From assembly GCA_011037195.1 (NCBI GenBank), contig JAAEAF010014554.1, positions 62,001 to 126,000 on the forward strand: DNA of 64,000 nt. The letters are read 5' to 3'. Of this stretch, positions 11,700-23,305 are shown in pieces. Positions within the stretch are counted from its first letter, which is position 1, and each line of letters opens with the position of its first letter. The position numbers were made by a program, and so were the translations under genes. Below the pieces are notes generated by a model. The model ran no database searches, was not told the DNA's origin, and was given only the letters and a program-made list of their open reading frames with translations. Source of the stretch: Triatoma infestans (taxonomy: Eukaryota; Arthropoda; Insecta; Hemiptera; Reduviidae).

Positions 11700-13480
11700 A
11701 ACCTTAAGTCCAGTTCTCTTAATATTCGGAAGACTCCGTTCTTTCGGAATAAACCCTTAGCAGTCTTGTATAATTCACTTAAAACTAAGATAAGTAAAAC
11801 AAGTGTTAACTGTTTTAAAAATTCTGCAAATAATATCATTTATTATAATAAAACATATAAAATAATAATAATAATAATAATAAAAATAAAGCAACCTGCA
11901 ATAAATTTCGTTTGCACGTTTGTAAAACTATATAATTTACAAGACTTCTAGAGATATGGTCCAATTGGGATTGTTTGCAAAGCAAAGAGTGGTGGTATTT
12001 GATGTCCGAAGCACACGTGTGCCATGTGCATGTGTATGTAAAAAGTGGTGCTGCACACGTGGCTCATATGTTCTGGTACAAGTCTGAGTTTTCACCTGCC
12101 TAACCCTCTCTTCCGGCGTCCTACCTTCTTTAGGTCTTTTATTTGAATGATGTAAAAGGAAAATCTTTCGAATGTGCCTGGTAGGACCATTTCACCTCAC
12201 AACCCACACATGGAAATGTAGCCTCTTCTCTTCCCTTTTCTCGCTTTACTCCTCCTCACAGTCCCCCTCTCACTATCCTCATTGCTCTTTGGCTTTCTCG
12301 CCTGGTTCTTTGTTTATCGCTCACAAAGTTTTTATTGCAGTTCTTTTTTTATGTACCACTGATTACAATTACGCTTCAAGCGTAAAAAATCCTTCTCGCA
12401 ATTTGTACAAATTTCCCAAACTTTCAAAAGTTTTGATGTGATTTTTAAATCAGCCCATTATAATTAATTAAGCTACATTAAAAATTGACGTCAATGATAT
12501 CACGGTGATCAAATTCAATTACAAGAAATTCCACCATCAAACTTGCAAAAAATATTTTAAAAAAATCTCGATCTCTTAGTCTCCAGTTTGTTGAAGTAGT
12601 GGGGAAATATCTTCGTCACCTTCTTAGCCAATCTTTGCAAGCGGAGAAAGTGAAGGAATATGAAGTCTAACCCGCCATTCATGTATAAAATGGAGGGGGA
12701 TGTTAGGCTCCGGCCACTTTGTATTTGGCTCACTTTATTATTTGACAATCATCTATTGCGCTTCCTTGACGGTATTAGTCTATAATTTATTAAACCGACA
12801 ACCACCCTCAAGATGTCTTATGGACAACACTTTGGTTTATACCAAATCACCGATGTCGGAGTCTACCCGAAGATCCTAGTATTTTGCTAAAAAAGAATTC
12901 TAAAGGGACAAAGTCTTTCTTCTGCCAATGAAGGCATGACTAGCTTAGCCAAGTCTTCCAAGAGTTGAGGCTAGAATTTTAGATGTATAGCGAGTGTCTA
13001 CAAAAAAAGTTCTGTTTTTCTTCCTTGGGTTGGTTCCAAGTGTTCTTACTTAGAATGTAGGCATCAAAGGATCGTGTAAGCGACAACAGTCTCTACAGGC
13101 GCTGAGTGTATTATGCGCGTGTGGTAGTTGCAGTAAAAGAGTTGTTCGTATCGTTTACGCATAGTGACGCGGGGGAAGTGGTTATCAGTGGATCGCTGAA
13201 AAAGTGGCTACTTTTACTTCCTCCTAAGGAGCCTCAAGGTTTCGCTAAGAGTGCCTCAATTGTATTTATCCATTGGCCCTCTTAGATGACAGAGCCATTT
13301 TAAACCACATTGTCCATGCTGGAATATTGTGGAATTGGGGATAGAAAGAAGGAATTTGGTTTAACATACCCATCTATGGAAAATCAAACGACCATATAGC
13401 ACAGAGAAGAAGGATTTTGGTGTAATTTTACATGCTGTCCAATTGCCCAACAAAATGTCCAGTTTTAGGGAGATAAAATG
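11700..13480. other. Gene-free stretch
   Basis: An (AAT)n run lies at about 11860-11884. The rest is unique-looking DNA without recognisable domains; the 89-codon frame near 12172 is serine- and leucine-rich low-complexity translation. The decayed sequence at 13483-13525 resembles the hairpin end of family A. Confidence 0.5.
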
Positions 13481-13548
13481 GAAATGTCTAGTCCGAAACA
13501 TTCACATGACCTTTTGCCACTCTCAAAGCGAGCTAAGAAAAAAAAAAA

Positions 13549-14243
13549 ATCTAGTGTGAAACACTCGCACAACTTTCTCTTACTGCGGTTTACAAAACGG
13601 TAATTGACAAATTTTATGGTTAGTATATCAAATTTAATGAAATTCGTCGGTGCTTTTACAGAGAAAATAGCGAAAAACGAAAAAAATGTTTAGTAAGAAC
13701 GCACTTCCGGTTAACCAAGTTTCTTCAAACTCGAAATATTGACAACATATTTAGTTTTATTTATTGTTATTTAGATGACACAATAAATTGAAACAGCACT
13801 TTAGTTTAATACATCCCACCCCGAAAAGCACCCTTAAATGACGAGACCCGGAGAAATATTTCAAATAAAAGTGGCAGCGCTTTGTATGTGTAGTTTATAC
13901 TCCAAGTTTGAAGAAAATCGTTGGAGCCATTTTTAAGAAAATCGCATAAAAAGTGATAAAAAATCCATTGAATACTTCCGGTTGAGAAATTTTGAGAGAT
14001 AAGTTTCTTGTCGGATTCTATGGTGATACTTAAACAGAATATCAAGTTTGAACTTTCTGCGATTTTTCGTTTTTCAGCATGCTATTCACTGCACACGTTC
14101 ACGCGCATAGATTTTTCTAAAAACCACTTTTTTGGATGCAGAGGTCCTTAAAACGTGTATTTTCGGTGAAAACTTGATTTCAAAAATTGGCACAATCACA
14201 ATACTTCCTGGCACTAAGGAAAAAGAGAAAGTAAAAAAAAAAA
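13549..14243 (+). repeat. Family A dispersed repeat, near full-length without CA tract
   Basis: Begins ATCTAGTGTGAAACACTCGC after an A-run and ends AAAAAGAGAAAGTAAAA. The modules are in order. The fixed microsatellite site near 14080 has only CACACGTTCACGCGC. Confidence 0.85.
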
Positions 14244-14578
14244 TTGTTGCTGCCATTCTCGAAAAACAAGTTATTCAGTAAATTGGTGATTCGGTTGTTG
14301 TCTATAGGATTATTAACGGATTCCCTGCTGAAACCTAAATCTGTGTTTTTTCGGTCTTCAGCGCATGAATTGCCAATAAAACTCAATTCCGAAAGATCTG
14401 ATAGATTTACAAATTTCTTCTAATCAGAAGTAAGGAGAAAATAACAAATATATCGAGATATAATAAGTATGTTGATTATTTGCTGAGCTATACTAGTAGA
14501 CACTTCTGGAGACACATCCCTGTAGATTGCTCTATTTCCTTTTATTGTATACAATGATGTCTAATTTTGCTCCCAAAT

Positions 14579-15175
14579 CTTCTATATACATAAAAATGTA
14601 AATGTTCCTTTGTTCAAAATCTTAATCTCTGAAAGTTCTTCACCAGTTGCTTTGAAACTTTGACACAACGTTGCATTCGATTATGTACACGTTTTTATAT
14701 ACCCACTATTGTTTTTATATACCTACTAGTATATAGATGTCACACCTGTGGCAGATGAAAGCATGCTTTTTTTGTAAAACGGTGTTAAATCGAATTTTCA
14801 TAGATTTCGATTTATTTTCATTTTGATTTAATTATTTCGTGTGGCATTGCGTTGGAATTGAGCCTACGTATTACATATGGAATGCGATATCACATGTCGC
14901 AACGAAGAAAGCGAGTCGACGGACAACCTGGCATATTCAAAGAAACTACGATAGCCATTCTGTACACCGTGCAACCCATTCAAGATGAATGCTTCTTGCT
15001 TCTCATACTGTTGGTAAATGTGCTGGGTCCAAGGTCTTTTCAGCAACTGAGAATCGTCAGTGGCGTTACACATTCCACTTTTCGCAGTGCGTGTCAAGCT
15101 CTAAATTAGGTGACTTTAAGGCCACCTGCACATGTGGAACGGTTTTTAGAAGCGCTACAATCTCAAAATGATATT
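14579..15175 (+). mobile_element. Truncated Helitron (5' terminus plus helicase fragment)
   Basis: Near 14579 the sequence TCTATATACATAAAAATG leads into CTTTGTTCAAAATC..ATCTCTGAAAGTTC..CACC.GTTGCTTTGAAA, which resembles the 5' ends of many animal Helitrons. From about 14852 a plus-strand frame of 85 codons contains ILYTVQPIQDECFLLLILLV, then NVLGPRSFQQLRIVSGVTHS and FRSACQALN. These match the conserved Helitron Rep/helicase segment YTV.P...ECF.LR.LL.NV.GP.SF..LRTV.G.....F..AC..L. The frame then stops; the Rep catalytic part, the rest of the helicase and the 3' hairpin are missing, so it cannot move on its own. The helicase match is the stronger part. Confidence 0.7.
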
Positions 15176-16005
15176 CTCTCCTGACTTAGAAGGGTAAATT
15201 AATACCAATTATACCGTTGGTACAAGGTATGGCACAAGGTATCGAGCAAACATTATTTTCCAAATGCGAGTTACGTCTTTTCTTCAGTTTCCTATGAACT
15301 GTAGTCTGTTTTAAAGATAAAAGCAATTAAACCAAATGCGGATTTAAATATAATTAGTTTGTCTTATTACTGAAACAGAAGTTCTGCTTTCTTTGTTGAT
15401 ATATAAAATATTGATTTATTGCTTAATAATGTGATTATGACAATATGAAATTAATTATTGTGGTTGAATATATTACTGACATGTTTTTGTTATATCCCAG
15501 TGTGTATATGACAGACAGACAGGCAGAGAGAGAGAGAGTGTGTGAGAAACTGAGAGAAGAGTGTGAGTGAGGGGAACTGAAAATAAAAACACCCCATAAA
15601 CCGCAGCCTGACAAATGTGGAACTTCTAATGCCGTCTATTGTCATGGAGAGCAAGTCAGGAATGTCTGTATGGGTTTTGGAGACCAAACACACTATATGG
15701 CGGTGTTACTGGACTGTAAGGATATATTCCCTGTGGTATCCTGGTGTGATGATGTTGCTGATGATGGGGGTTTATATTGAAATACACCCTCTGAAATTTC
15801 CTATATTATCCGTTTTAACGGAGGATCTCCTCTCTGTTGTTTATTACAATAGATCTATTCATCTAAATACCACCAACTCTTGCAGTAACAACATCATAAG
15901 ATCTTTTGTCAAAAAGATAATCATAATACCCACAAAGATAATCTACGTATTGTTTAGTTGTTGTGGGATGGGGTAGGGGAGGATTATTATTACTTTTACA
16001 TTTTT
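15176..16005. other. Gene-free stretch
   Basis: No supported feature. A frame of 119 codons on the plus strand (15617-15976) has no recognisable domain and overlaps AT-rich, repeat-like sequence. A short (GA)n/(GT)n tract lies at about 15525-15545. Confidence 0.45.
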
Positions 16006-16700
16006 ACTTTCTCTTACTCCTAGTAAGAGGAAGTATTGTGATCTTGTCAGTTTTTCGTCGAGTTATCCCCGGAAATACAAGTTTTAGGGTCCCCTGAAAA
16101 CGGAAAAAATGTTTTTAGCGAATAGCCTGTATATGTTATGTATGTGCTAGCACAATGTCTCAAAAACGAAAAGTCGCAAGAATTTAGGACACGAGACACG
16201 AAGATTTTGGGCAAAATCCATCAACCAGAAGTGCGACTCACTCAATGTTTTTTTAGTTTTTTGTGATTTCCTCGAAAACGGCTCAACGATTTTCTTTAAA
16301 CATCGTATACAATCTACACACACATAAATACCGATCACTTTTATTTCAAATATTTTCTCGGAAAATTTGATTTTTTGAGATTCTATGGGAACAGTTACAT
16401 TATGCTTTCTTCTAAAGTACCAATTCAGTATAATAGGTATATGGTTTTAGTGCTTAGGTAATATTAATACGCAGTGATAGAATTCCAAATTTGAAGAAAA
16501 TCGAATAACCGGAAGTTCGATTTTATGCAATAAGTTTTTGAGCCCTGAGGAATCTTCACGAAAACGGTTACGATTTTCTTTAAATTTAGAACGCTCGGTG
16601 GACATATAGAAACGTATCACTTTTTTTTTAATCATTTTTCTGAAAAAATTTATTTTAACGGGGTAATGGGGGTGAGGGGTTCTTCAGTTAGTTTAAAATT
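16006..16700 (-). repeat. Family A dispersed repeat, hairpin end missing
   Basis: Starts ACTTTCTCTTACTCCTAGTA and carries two module rounds. It breaks off near 16700 and passes directly into an opposite-strand family A sequence. Confidence 0.82.
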
Positions 16701-16882
16701 GAATTAGCACAAGCTTTGTTAATTTTGACACTAAAGCGCTCCATATAAGGCTGAAAAAAATAATCAAGTGGTACTTTTGATTGATGGATTTTAGCCGAAA
16801 CCTTCATGTCTGATGGTAGTAGCAAAACGGAATACCAAGTTTGAGCTTCCTGTGATTTTTCGTTTTTGAGATATTTTGTTAA

Positions 16883-16926
<44 letters not shown>

Positions 16927-17047
16927 AAGTATGTATAATTTTTTTCGCACTAAAGGAACCTCAAAACTTGTATTTCCGGAAAACTTAATTCCATAAATTT
17001 GTCACGATCGCAATACTTCCTCTTACTTAGCAGCAAGGGAAAGTAAA
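16701..17047 (+). repeat. Family A dispersed repeat, A-run half only, with (CA)n
   Basis: Contains GAGCTTCCTGTGATTTTTCG, a (CA)n tract at about 16885-16924 and the ATACTTCCTCTTACTTAGCA..GGGAAAGTAAAAA end. It forms an inverted junction with the preceding copy. Confidence 0.82.
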
Positions 17048-17049
17048 AA

Positions 17050-17992
17050 TACCTTGTGTGAAACAATCACACGAGATTCCCTCACAGGAATGATCACAAT
17101 TTCAATTGACGAATTTCCTTAAAACTTGCAACTTTCACAAAACATAGAGTTACAGCTCTTTACACAGTCTGATTTTAGGAACAGGTAGCCTAATGTGGCT
17201 AGATTATAAACCTCATGGCAGCGCCACCTTTACACCCAGAGATGGTGCTCGTACGCTTTAGAGATCAACCTAAAATCTCCACTTCTTCCTCTACAATTTT
17301 TGGGGAAAAAATGTTTCAAATTCATTTATTTATGTATTTGGTAAAAATAAAAAGTTTAAAGAAAATCTAAAAATCTATTCAGTAAGATGGGACTTCCCGG
17401 ATTTTGATCTAAACTATATTATCGTGCAAACCTGATAGCATTGAAACAAAATATTATTTTCAACTTTACGCATTTGTCTAGTGGGTTAGTGCCAAAGTCT
17501 TTCGTGCGAGAATTCAGGGTTCGATTCCCGTGTGGGCAAAGTCGGTGTTGACCCAGCATCGTGAGAAAGAAATGGGAAGCTACAGTTGGTAGCGCACCTA
17601 GGTAGCAAGGTCAGAACTAAATGGCGAGGGAACTGTGAGGAATGCAAATACCGCCGCCGGGCAAGTCTTGGTCCTCTGTTGCGCCATAGGGATTAGTTTT
17701 AACCTTGTGAAGACTTTTTCTTTTTTGCGTTATGCTGACCATAAACCTACAAATAAATATAACCCAATGATAACTGATACGCATACACAAGCACATAACA
17801 TACATACAACAACACAGAGTCAAAATGCTAAAGGCAACAAAAATCTAAGAACAGCGCTGCTGAACTCGAACCTGGCACCGCCTCGTTTCACAATTCTAAC
17901 ACGATTACGGATTAAATCCGGTAAAAACTCATTTCCGAAAATTTGACACGATTGCTCAAATTTCCCTTTGACCCGCTATGAGAGAAAGTAAT
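17050..17992 (+). repeat. Family A dispersed repeat interrupted by a SINE
   Basis: Starts CTTGTGTGAAACAATCACAC only a few bases after the A-run of the previous copy (head-to-tail). It is interrupted at about 17465-17712 by a tRNA-derived SINE and ends TATGAGAGAAAGTAA. Confidence 0.78.
17468..17712 (+). repeat. tRNA-derived SINE, second family
   Basis: The head has an A-box-like GTCTAGTGGGTTAGTGCC and a B-box GGGTTCGATTCCCG 40 bases later, i.e. an RNA polymerase III promoter of tRNA type. The body differs from the 29.6/38.0/52.9 kb SINEs. The head is too degenerate to be a working tRNA (no matching acceptor stem). Confidence 0.65.
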
Positions 17993-17999
17993 TTAATAT

Positions 18000-18840
18000 T
18001 TAATTTCCTAACAGAAATATAATGACAAAGTTAAAAAGTATTGAATTAAAACAGTAAAAATCAAAAATTAATTCTACATAACCGCGAGTTATTTTAATAT
18101 TTAATCAAAAGTTTAATTAATTACTGAATTTTATATCCCTTTTGGTTATTCATTATATTTATATCAGTGAGGAAATTTCAAATGGAGAGCCGCAACTCCG
18201 CTCACCGTAACTGAATTATAATTTGTTCCACATTTTTCCTCTTTATATATTTTTCAAATTATTTTTATTTTTCTAAGACTAATGGGAGTTGATTTAGGGA
18301 AAAAGGTCGGCAAAGTCAAAACCCTACTTACTCCTACTTGGGTAAGTTTGTCCATATTCAACACTTGTACCATTACGGAACAAGTTTACATTTTGATGGA
18401 ATTATTAAAAAGCTATTGAAAGTAATTCAAGTACAATTTCAAGCTCACCCTTCTTGCCTACTTGTGCGCTCCCCTCAAAGTAACCTTTATAACTCTCTCT
18501 CTCTTTCTCTATCGGTGCACGCATTGCTTTCCTAAACCCTAATGGCTTGTCTCTGCGAACAACTTTGTCTTCTGAGCTTTGTTTTATAGAGAAGAGAAGT
18601 AGGCAGGGGCGTATGAAAGTTGAAGCACAGTTTTCAGAGAATGCTGTTGAATTATAGTTAAAGGGTTTACCGGAAACAGCACGCGCTGCCCTCGAGTGGA
18701 GGGCGGTGAGTCGGAAGCCTTCTCTAGCACTCATTCAAACTCCAGGGATAACAGTTGAGACAATTAAAATCTACTTTCCATACCACCCCTATATGAAATT
18801 CCTACATTTTGAGGTGTTCGCGTTTATCGTAATTCTCTAA
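18000..18840. other. Gene-free stretch
   Basis: AT-rich up to 18330. From about 18470 to 18740 the composition is more balanced and a minus-strand frame of 109 codons is open (18405-18734), but I recognise no domain in it. Confidence 0.4.
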
Positions 18841-18875
18841 TTCCTGTGGAAGGAGGCGTTGTTCAAACTTATAAT

Positions 18876-19050
18876 TTGCAACTCTGGGATTTCCAAAATT
18901 GGAAAAAAGAAGTTACTTTTACCATGTATTGTAACTCTGGAAACAGACAGCTCTTCTTTAACTCAGTGGAGGGTGTTTCTCAGGTGAGTATTCTTGGTCC
19001 TATGTTTTGCACATTACACAATTTATATCATTGCTCAACCTTCATATACA
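18876..19050 (+). pseudogene. Possible reverse transcriptase remnant (non-LTR)
   Basis: A plus-strand frame carries FFNSVEGVSQVSILGPMFCT followed by LHNLYHCS. This resembles the SGVPQGSVLGPLLF.LYINDL block of non-LTR reverse transcriptases, with the PQG changed and the following D lost. The frame is open on both sides of the block, but no catalytic YxDD is found. The match is short. Confidence 0.45.
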
Positions 19051-19544
19051 TGGGGATGTCAGAGCTATTTTCTCTATTTCTTCTTTTTCTGTTACCGCTC
19101 AATTTAATCACGTCTTCTGACAGTATCGAAATTTACCATGGTCCCTCTTAAGTAATCTCCTAAATTTTAGAACATAACTTTCACTCTCGGAAGGGCCATT
19201 TTGTCTTCCTGTGTCCATAAAGTCTACGGGATTTCTATCCTTTCTGAAGGGTACCGCGGAATGTGATTCACTAACGACTCAAAAGACAAGTACTCAAAAT
19301 CCAGAACCACTTATTTGTAAAAGTCTTCTTGATAAACAAGAAAAGTTGAATATTAAAACACTAAAATATTTAACCATGCATTCGACTGGAACTACGGAAT
19401 GAAATTATCGAAGTATTCTAAAAACTCTATCACAGCCAAATGTTATAGACATTTGCCGACAACTCTTTCAAGTAATCCTTCTTAGATTTTTTTAATAAAT
19501 CCTTCTTGTAAAAATATGTTTGAAGTTTCTCTTTAACAAAAAAA

Positions 19545-19835
19545 AAAATGACGATTTTCTCTTACTGCAAGTATTACATGAATAGAAATGTGGAGGAAAT
19601 AGTTCTACGCTTTAAAGACAACAACTATCTAAATGAGACTTTTCACAAGACTTCTAATATCAATTTTCTGAAAAAATGTTACAAATAAAAGTGAGAGATA
19701 TATGTAACTATAGTTACTATTACAAGTTTAGAGAAAAATTTTTAAAAAGGTATTTTTGAGAAAGTTTTGAAATATTCAAAAACCGATTTTTCTTCCGTAT
19801 TTTTAAATGAAATACAGAATACATTTTGAATATGT
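19545..19835 (+). repeat. Family A fragment, hairpin-end half
   Basis: TTTTCTCTTACTGCAAGTAT followed by the first module (ACAAATAAAAGTGAGAGATA). It is truncated before the second module. Confidence 0.6.
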
Positions 19836-19859
19836 ACGTACCTCCTAATGGAGGTACGT
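19836..19859. repeat. Perfect 10-bp inverted repeat
   Basis: ACGTACCTCC and GGAGGTACGT are separated by TAAT. It sits exactly at the breakpoint of the preceding family A fragment. No poly-T tract follows, and a role is unknown. Confidence 0.8.
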
Positions 19860-20640
19860 CCTTGTAATGTTAATTTATTTTCAGAGGAGTTGGGGCTCAA
19901 TTATTGTTGAGGAAGTCTCAAGGCCAACGGAGTTTTAATCTTCTTGAGAGTATTGTCAGGATTGTGTGAGAGGACAATATTTGGATAAGAGGAATAGGAT
20001 GAGCAGACGTGGAATCATAGTATTTTTTATAACAAGATTTTATCAGTTTCTGGACAAAAAGAATTTTAAGATCATTGTGTAGAGGGTTTAGATTGGAGAG
20101 ACATAATAAGGAACACTGGTGATTTGCTGAAAGACTTGGGACTGAAAGGATTGGATACGGTAGGAATTGGAATGCTTGATTGAACACCAAAACTTCGCAT
20201 CCGTAAGTCCATAGAGATTTTAAGACTCTGTTGTATATCTGTTGCCTTTTGTTTTCAATTGAGAGTTTAGAACATCGGTCTAGCAGTCTAGAAAAAAGTT
20301 TAAATTATCTGTTGGTTCCTCTCTCTTCAGTCTATTGGGTGAGATCCAATTTAGTTGTATATCTAAGTATAGACCGAGGTAGCAAAGTCGGTCTACCATT
20401 GGGATATGGGCTCATCGAGGAAGGGGATAGGTGGAAGGGTGGTACGCCTGAAAGTGAAGTTTATACTTTTGCACTTGGAGGGTTTCACTTTGATTTTCCA
20501 ATTTGTAAACCAAGATTTTTGTTCCAACTTGAAATTCTAACGATACATTTAATGTACTTTAATGTTATATAGTTGGTAGAAGTGCATATTGCACTGATCT
20601 GAGGAAATCATAACGCTGCAGCTTTCCCAAAAAAAAAAAA
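19860..20640. other. Gene-free stretch
   Basis: Frames of 90 codons (minus, 19918-20190) and 113 codons (plus, 20231-20572) are open but show no domain I can name. The stretch ends in an A-run at about 20629-20648. Confidence 0.4.
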
Positions 20641-20644
20641 AAAA

Positions 20645-21170
20645 AAAATCAATTTTCCTAGGTAAATATTACAAATAGGTGGTGTTTCTTTTTTCATGCG
20701 GATTTTTTCTAACGAAAATAGTTGAAGCCATTTTCCAGAAAATCATGAAAAATTAGAAAAAAAAAAACTGATGTGAAACCTATCGAACGAGGCAGGTAGA
20801 GAATAATTACATTATAAAGAGCGCCAATAATATTGCATAAATAACATTTGAATTTTAACATCTTAGATTTCTTCACCTACAAATAGTTTAAATATTATGA
20901 ATTCGTGAAGAAATTTTTGTGAGTGTTTAACATCAATTTTATTTTGTCCCACTTGTATAAAGGGCCAAATATAAAATGGCGAACTTACATTTCTGCCTAA
21001 TCCTCTTTTGCTTTCTTTTTCAACAATGCAATGAAAATGTTGAATTTTTTCCTAGAGTAAAATGTAGTAAGGTCTCACTTCCGGTTGCCTGATATTTTTG
21101 ACCGAAATCTTGTAGGTGAATACCAACAAAAAAATCTTCTTATTAAGGGACCTGATAAACGTTATATCCG
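20645..21170 (+). repeat. Family A fragments, rearranged
   Basis: Internal module TCAATTTTCCTAGGTAAATA, a hairpin-end-like ACTGATGTGAAACCTATCG near 20771, then the A-run side (TTCCGGTTGCC.GATATTTTTGACCGAAA; GGGACCTGATAAACG.TAT). The order suggests parts of two copies. Confidence 0.55.
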
Positions 21171-22349
21171 TCTTATCCAATAGCTTATCTTGGTCTTAGA
21201 TAAAGGATATACCGCTCTTGAAGATGATACCGATTATTAGCTCGTGAAATGATTTTCATTGGAGTCCAAGAGTGAGTACTCGACGCCATCTTTCATAAAG
21301 ATGAAGGATTTATTGATCGCTTTCAAAAATGTATGAAACATGCAAAAAAACTTAACAATTAAATACAAGAAAGAAAATCGATCATGGAAGCATGGAAATA
21401 TTAATTTTATCATGGCCTACCTTCCACTGAATGGAAGCAATATGAAGTCTGCTTTGCTGGAAAGACATTCATTGTGCACACATCTCCTTCTCAGGAGGGG
21501 GCAACATTCGCATTCACTTTGCCTGCCCTATAAAAAAAATGCCCAGTTATACTAAACTACTGCTCCAATTATCCCGAACAAGTCAAGTGTATAAAAAAAA
21601 AAAAATAATAGTAGTTCCCTCGATCCAAACGTAATCCCCAGAGTTAAGTTTATATAACTTCAATCCCCAACTCAATCCCGATCTACCAGAACCTGCCGGC
21701 TTATTCTCTCTAAAAAAAACAGCCATGTAATAGAACAAATCGATACCTTGATCCTCTTAGTTTGTCTACTGTTTTATGCGGAGCGGTTGCTATAGTTCTC
21801 CGGGAGGGTTCTTTTTTCAGAAAAAGAAAGAGAGGTAACTGATAGAATAGGACGGTTTTATGATAAGGGAGTTGTGAAATGGTAAGAATATAGATTTAGA
21901 AGGGAAAGCTTTACCACTGAAAATTAGAAAGAGAAAGTGAGAATGAATGAGGGAACGGGCACAGAGAACGTTCCCCTTCTGGTTTGCTGGCCGGTACGGG
22001 AGAAGAAACCCACCATTTTCTCCCATTCTCTGTTTGGGGTTTCCTCATTATTTAGATGGATACTTTCCTCTCTGGATAACGTTAACTGATTATAAAACCT
22101 GTGGTTGTTCGAGGTAATCTGTTCCCAGCATCAAGATACTACTTTTCCCGCCCATTCTTAGTGCTCTTAACTAATCAGAAGATGGAAAATTGTGTGAAAT
22201 TATTTTCCCTGCAGCTATGTTTTTTGGTGAAGGTTTGGAAATTATTTTTCTGAGAAATTGATATAATTTTGCTGCTTTAATATTCAGTTTTTCCTCTTTC
22301 TCTCTATTTATATTAATTACGCTGTCACCAATTGTTTTGCAGAATAAGA
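21171..22349. other. Gene-free stretch
   Basis: No recognisable gene or repeat. Short A-runs lie near 21592 and 21713. Confidence 0.5.
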
Positions 22350-22690
22350 AAATTTAATGTGAAATATTGGCATGATTCTCTCGCACTCTCTCTCACTCAC
22401 TCTCTCTCTGTCTAACTGTCTCTCTGTCTCTCTCTCTCTGTCTAACTGTAGATAATACAATTATAATTTACTTCAATTTAGAAAAGTTTTACTCATAGTT
22501 TACCTTAAAATTCAACAGACAGAGTATTCACCAGACCTGAACGTGATTATATTGTACTGTAGAAGACAGCAGCCAATTCAATACCCAATAACCCTTGTAT
22601 AGAATAATTTTTTCCAGAAATTTTCGTATAAAAGTGATAGGCGTTTATCTCTGCACTTACTTTTGCCATGTTTAAAGAAAATTTTTGAAT
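22350..22690 (+). repeat. Family A fragment, hairpin-end half, with (TC)n
   Basis: AATTTAATGTGAAATATTGG then ATTCTCTCGCAC passes into a (TC)n-rich tract at about 22378-22443. The module TTTCGTATAAAAGTGATAGG follows. The copy runs into the fold-back at 22696. Confidence 0.6.
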
Positions 22691-22695
22691 CCATT

Positions 22696-22914
22696 TTTTG
22701 CCATTTTCAGTGCTCTCTAAATATGAAAAGATAGAATATTATGACAATTTTGTTGTGTCAATACTTGTGAGAGTATTGATGGTATATTATCATTATTATT
22801 ATTGAGAGTATTATAATATTGACAAACCAAATAGTACAAGTATTGACACAACGAGATTGTTACCATAATATTCTATCTTGTCATATTTTAAGAGAGCCCT
22901 TGAAGATGGCAAAC
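22696..22914. repeat. Fold-back: two roughly 75-bp inverted arms around a 67-bp loop
   Basis: The left arm at 22696-22768 and the right arm at 22836-22914 are reverse complements with few differences. Shared blocks include AAGATAGAATATTATG and GTTGTGTCAATACTTGT (left) against ACAAGTATTGACACAAC and CATAATATTCTATCTTG (right). The loop contains a short (ATT)n run and two GAGAGTATT words. Confidence 0.85.
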
Positions 22915-23039
22915 AAAATTTGCCGAAACCTCGTCAGGTTTAGATAAAAACAAAAAAGACTTTAAAAATACTTAATGTTTTTTTAACATGGAAACTACCT
23001 GGCCGAAAAGCCGAGAATTCCATACATCACACAATTAAC

Positions 23040-23305
23040 TTTATTGCTAAAATTCCGCGTTTGAAGAAAATCGCCTTATCAAAATTGCGAATTTCCAGTC
23101 CTTTTATTTGTTCAATTGAATTTGACAATGTTTTCTGTCTAAAGTTCAGCCATTCCACTACAGTGTAGCTATCCCAGCTGCATAATATAAAAGTCAATCG
23201 ACTATTTAGTATAAATTTAAAGTATTAAATAAAATTGATCGTCCATAACTATGTTGTAAACTGCAGTACAAGGGAAAGTCAATGAATGTTTCAATAATAT
23301 AAAAT
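23040..23305 (-). repeat. Family A fragment, hairpin-end part
   Basis: AAATTCCGCGTTTGAAGAAA, then after a gap AACTGCAGTACAAGGGAAAG followed by TCAATGAATGTTTC, a decayed hairpin end. Confidence 0.5.

Noticed and set aside
20231..20572. 113-codon plus-strand frame as a host gene
   Set aside because: There is no recognisable domain and no support from neighbouring exons or signals; the length is within chance for this much sequence.
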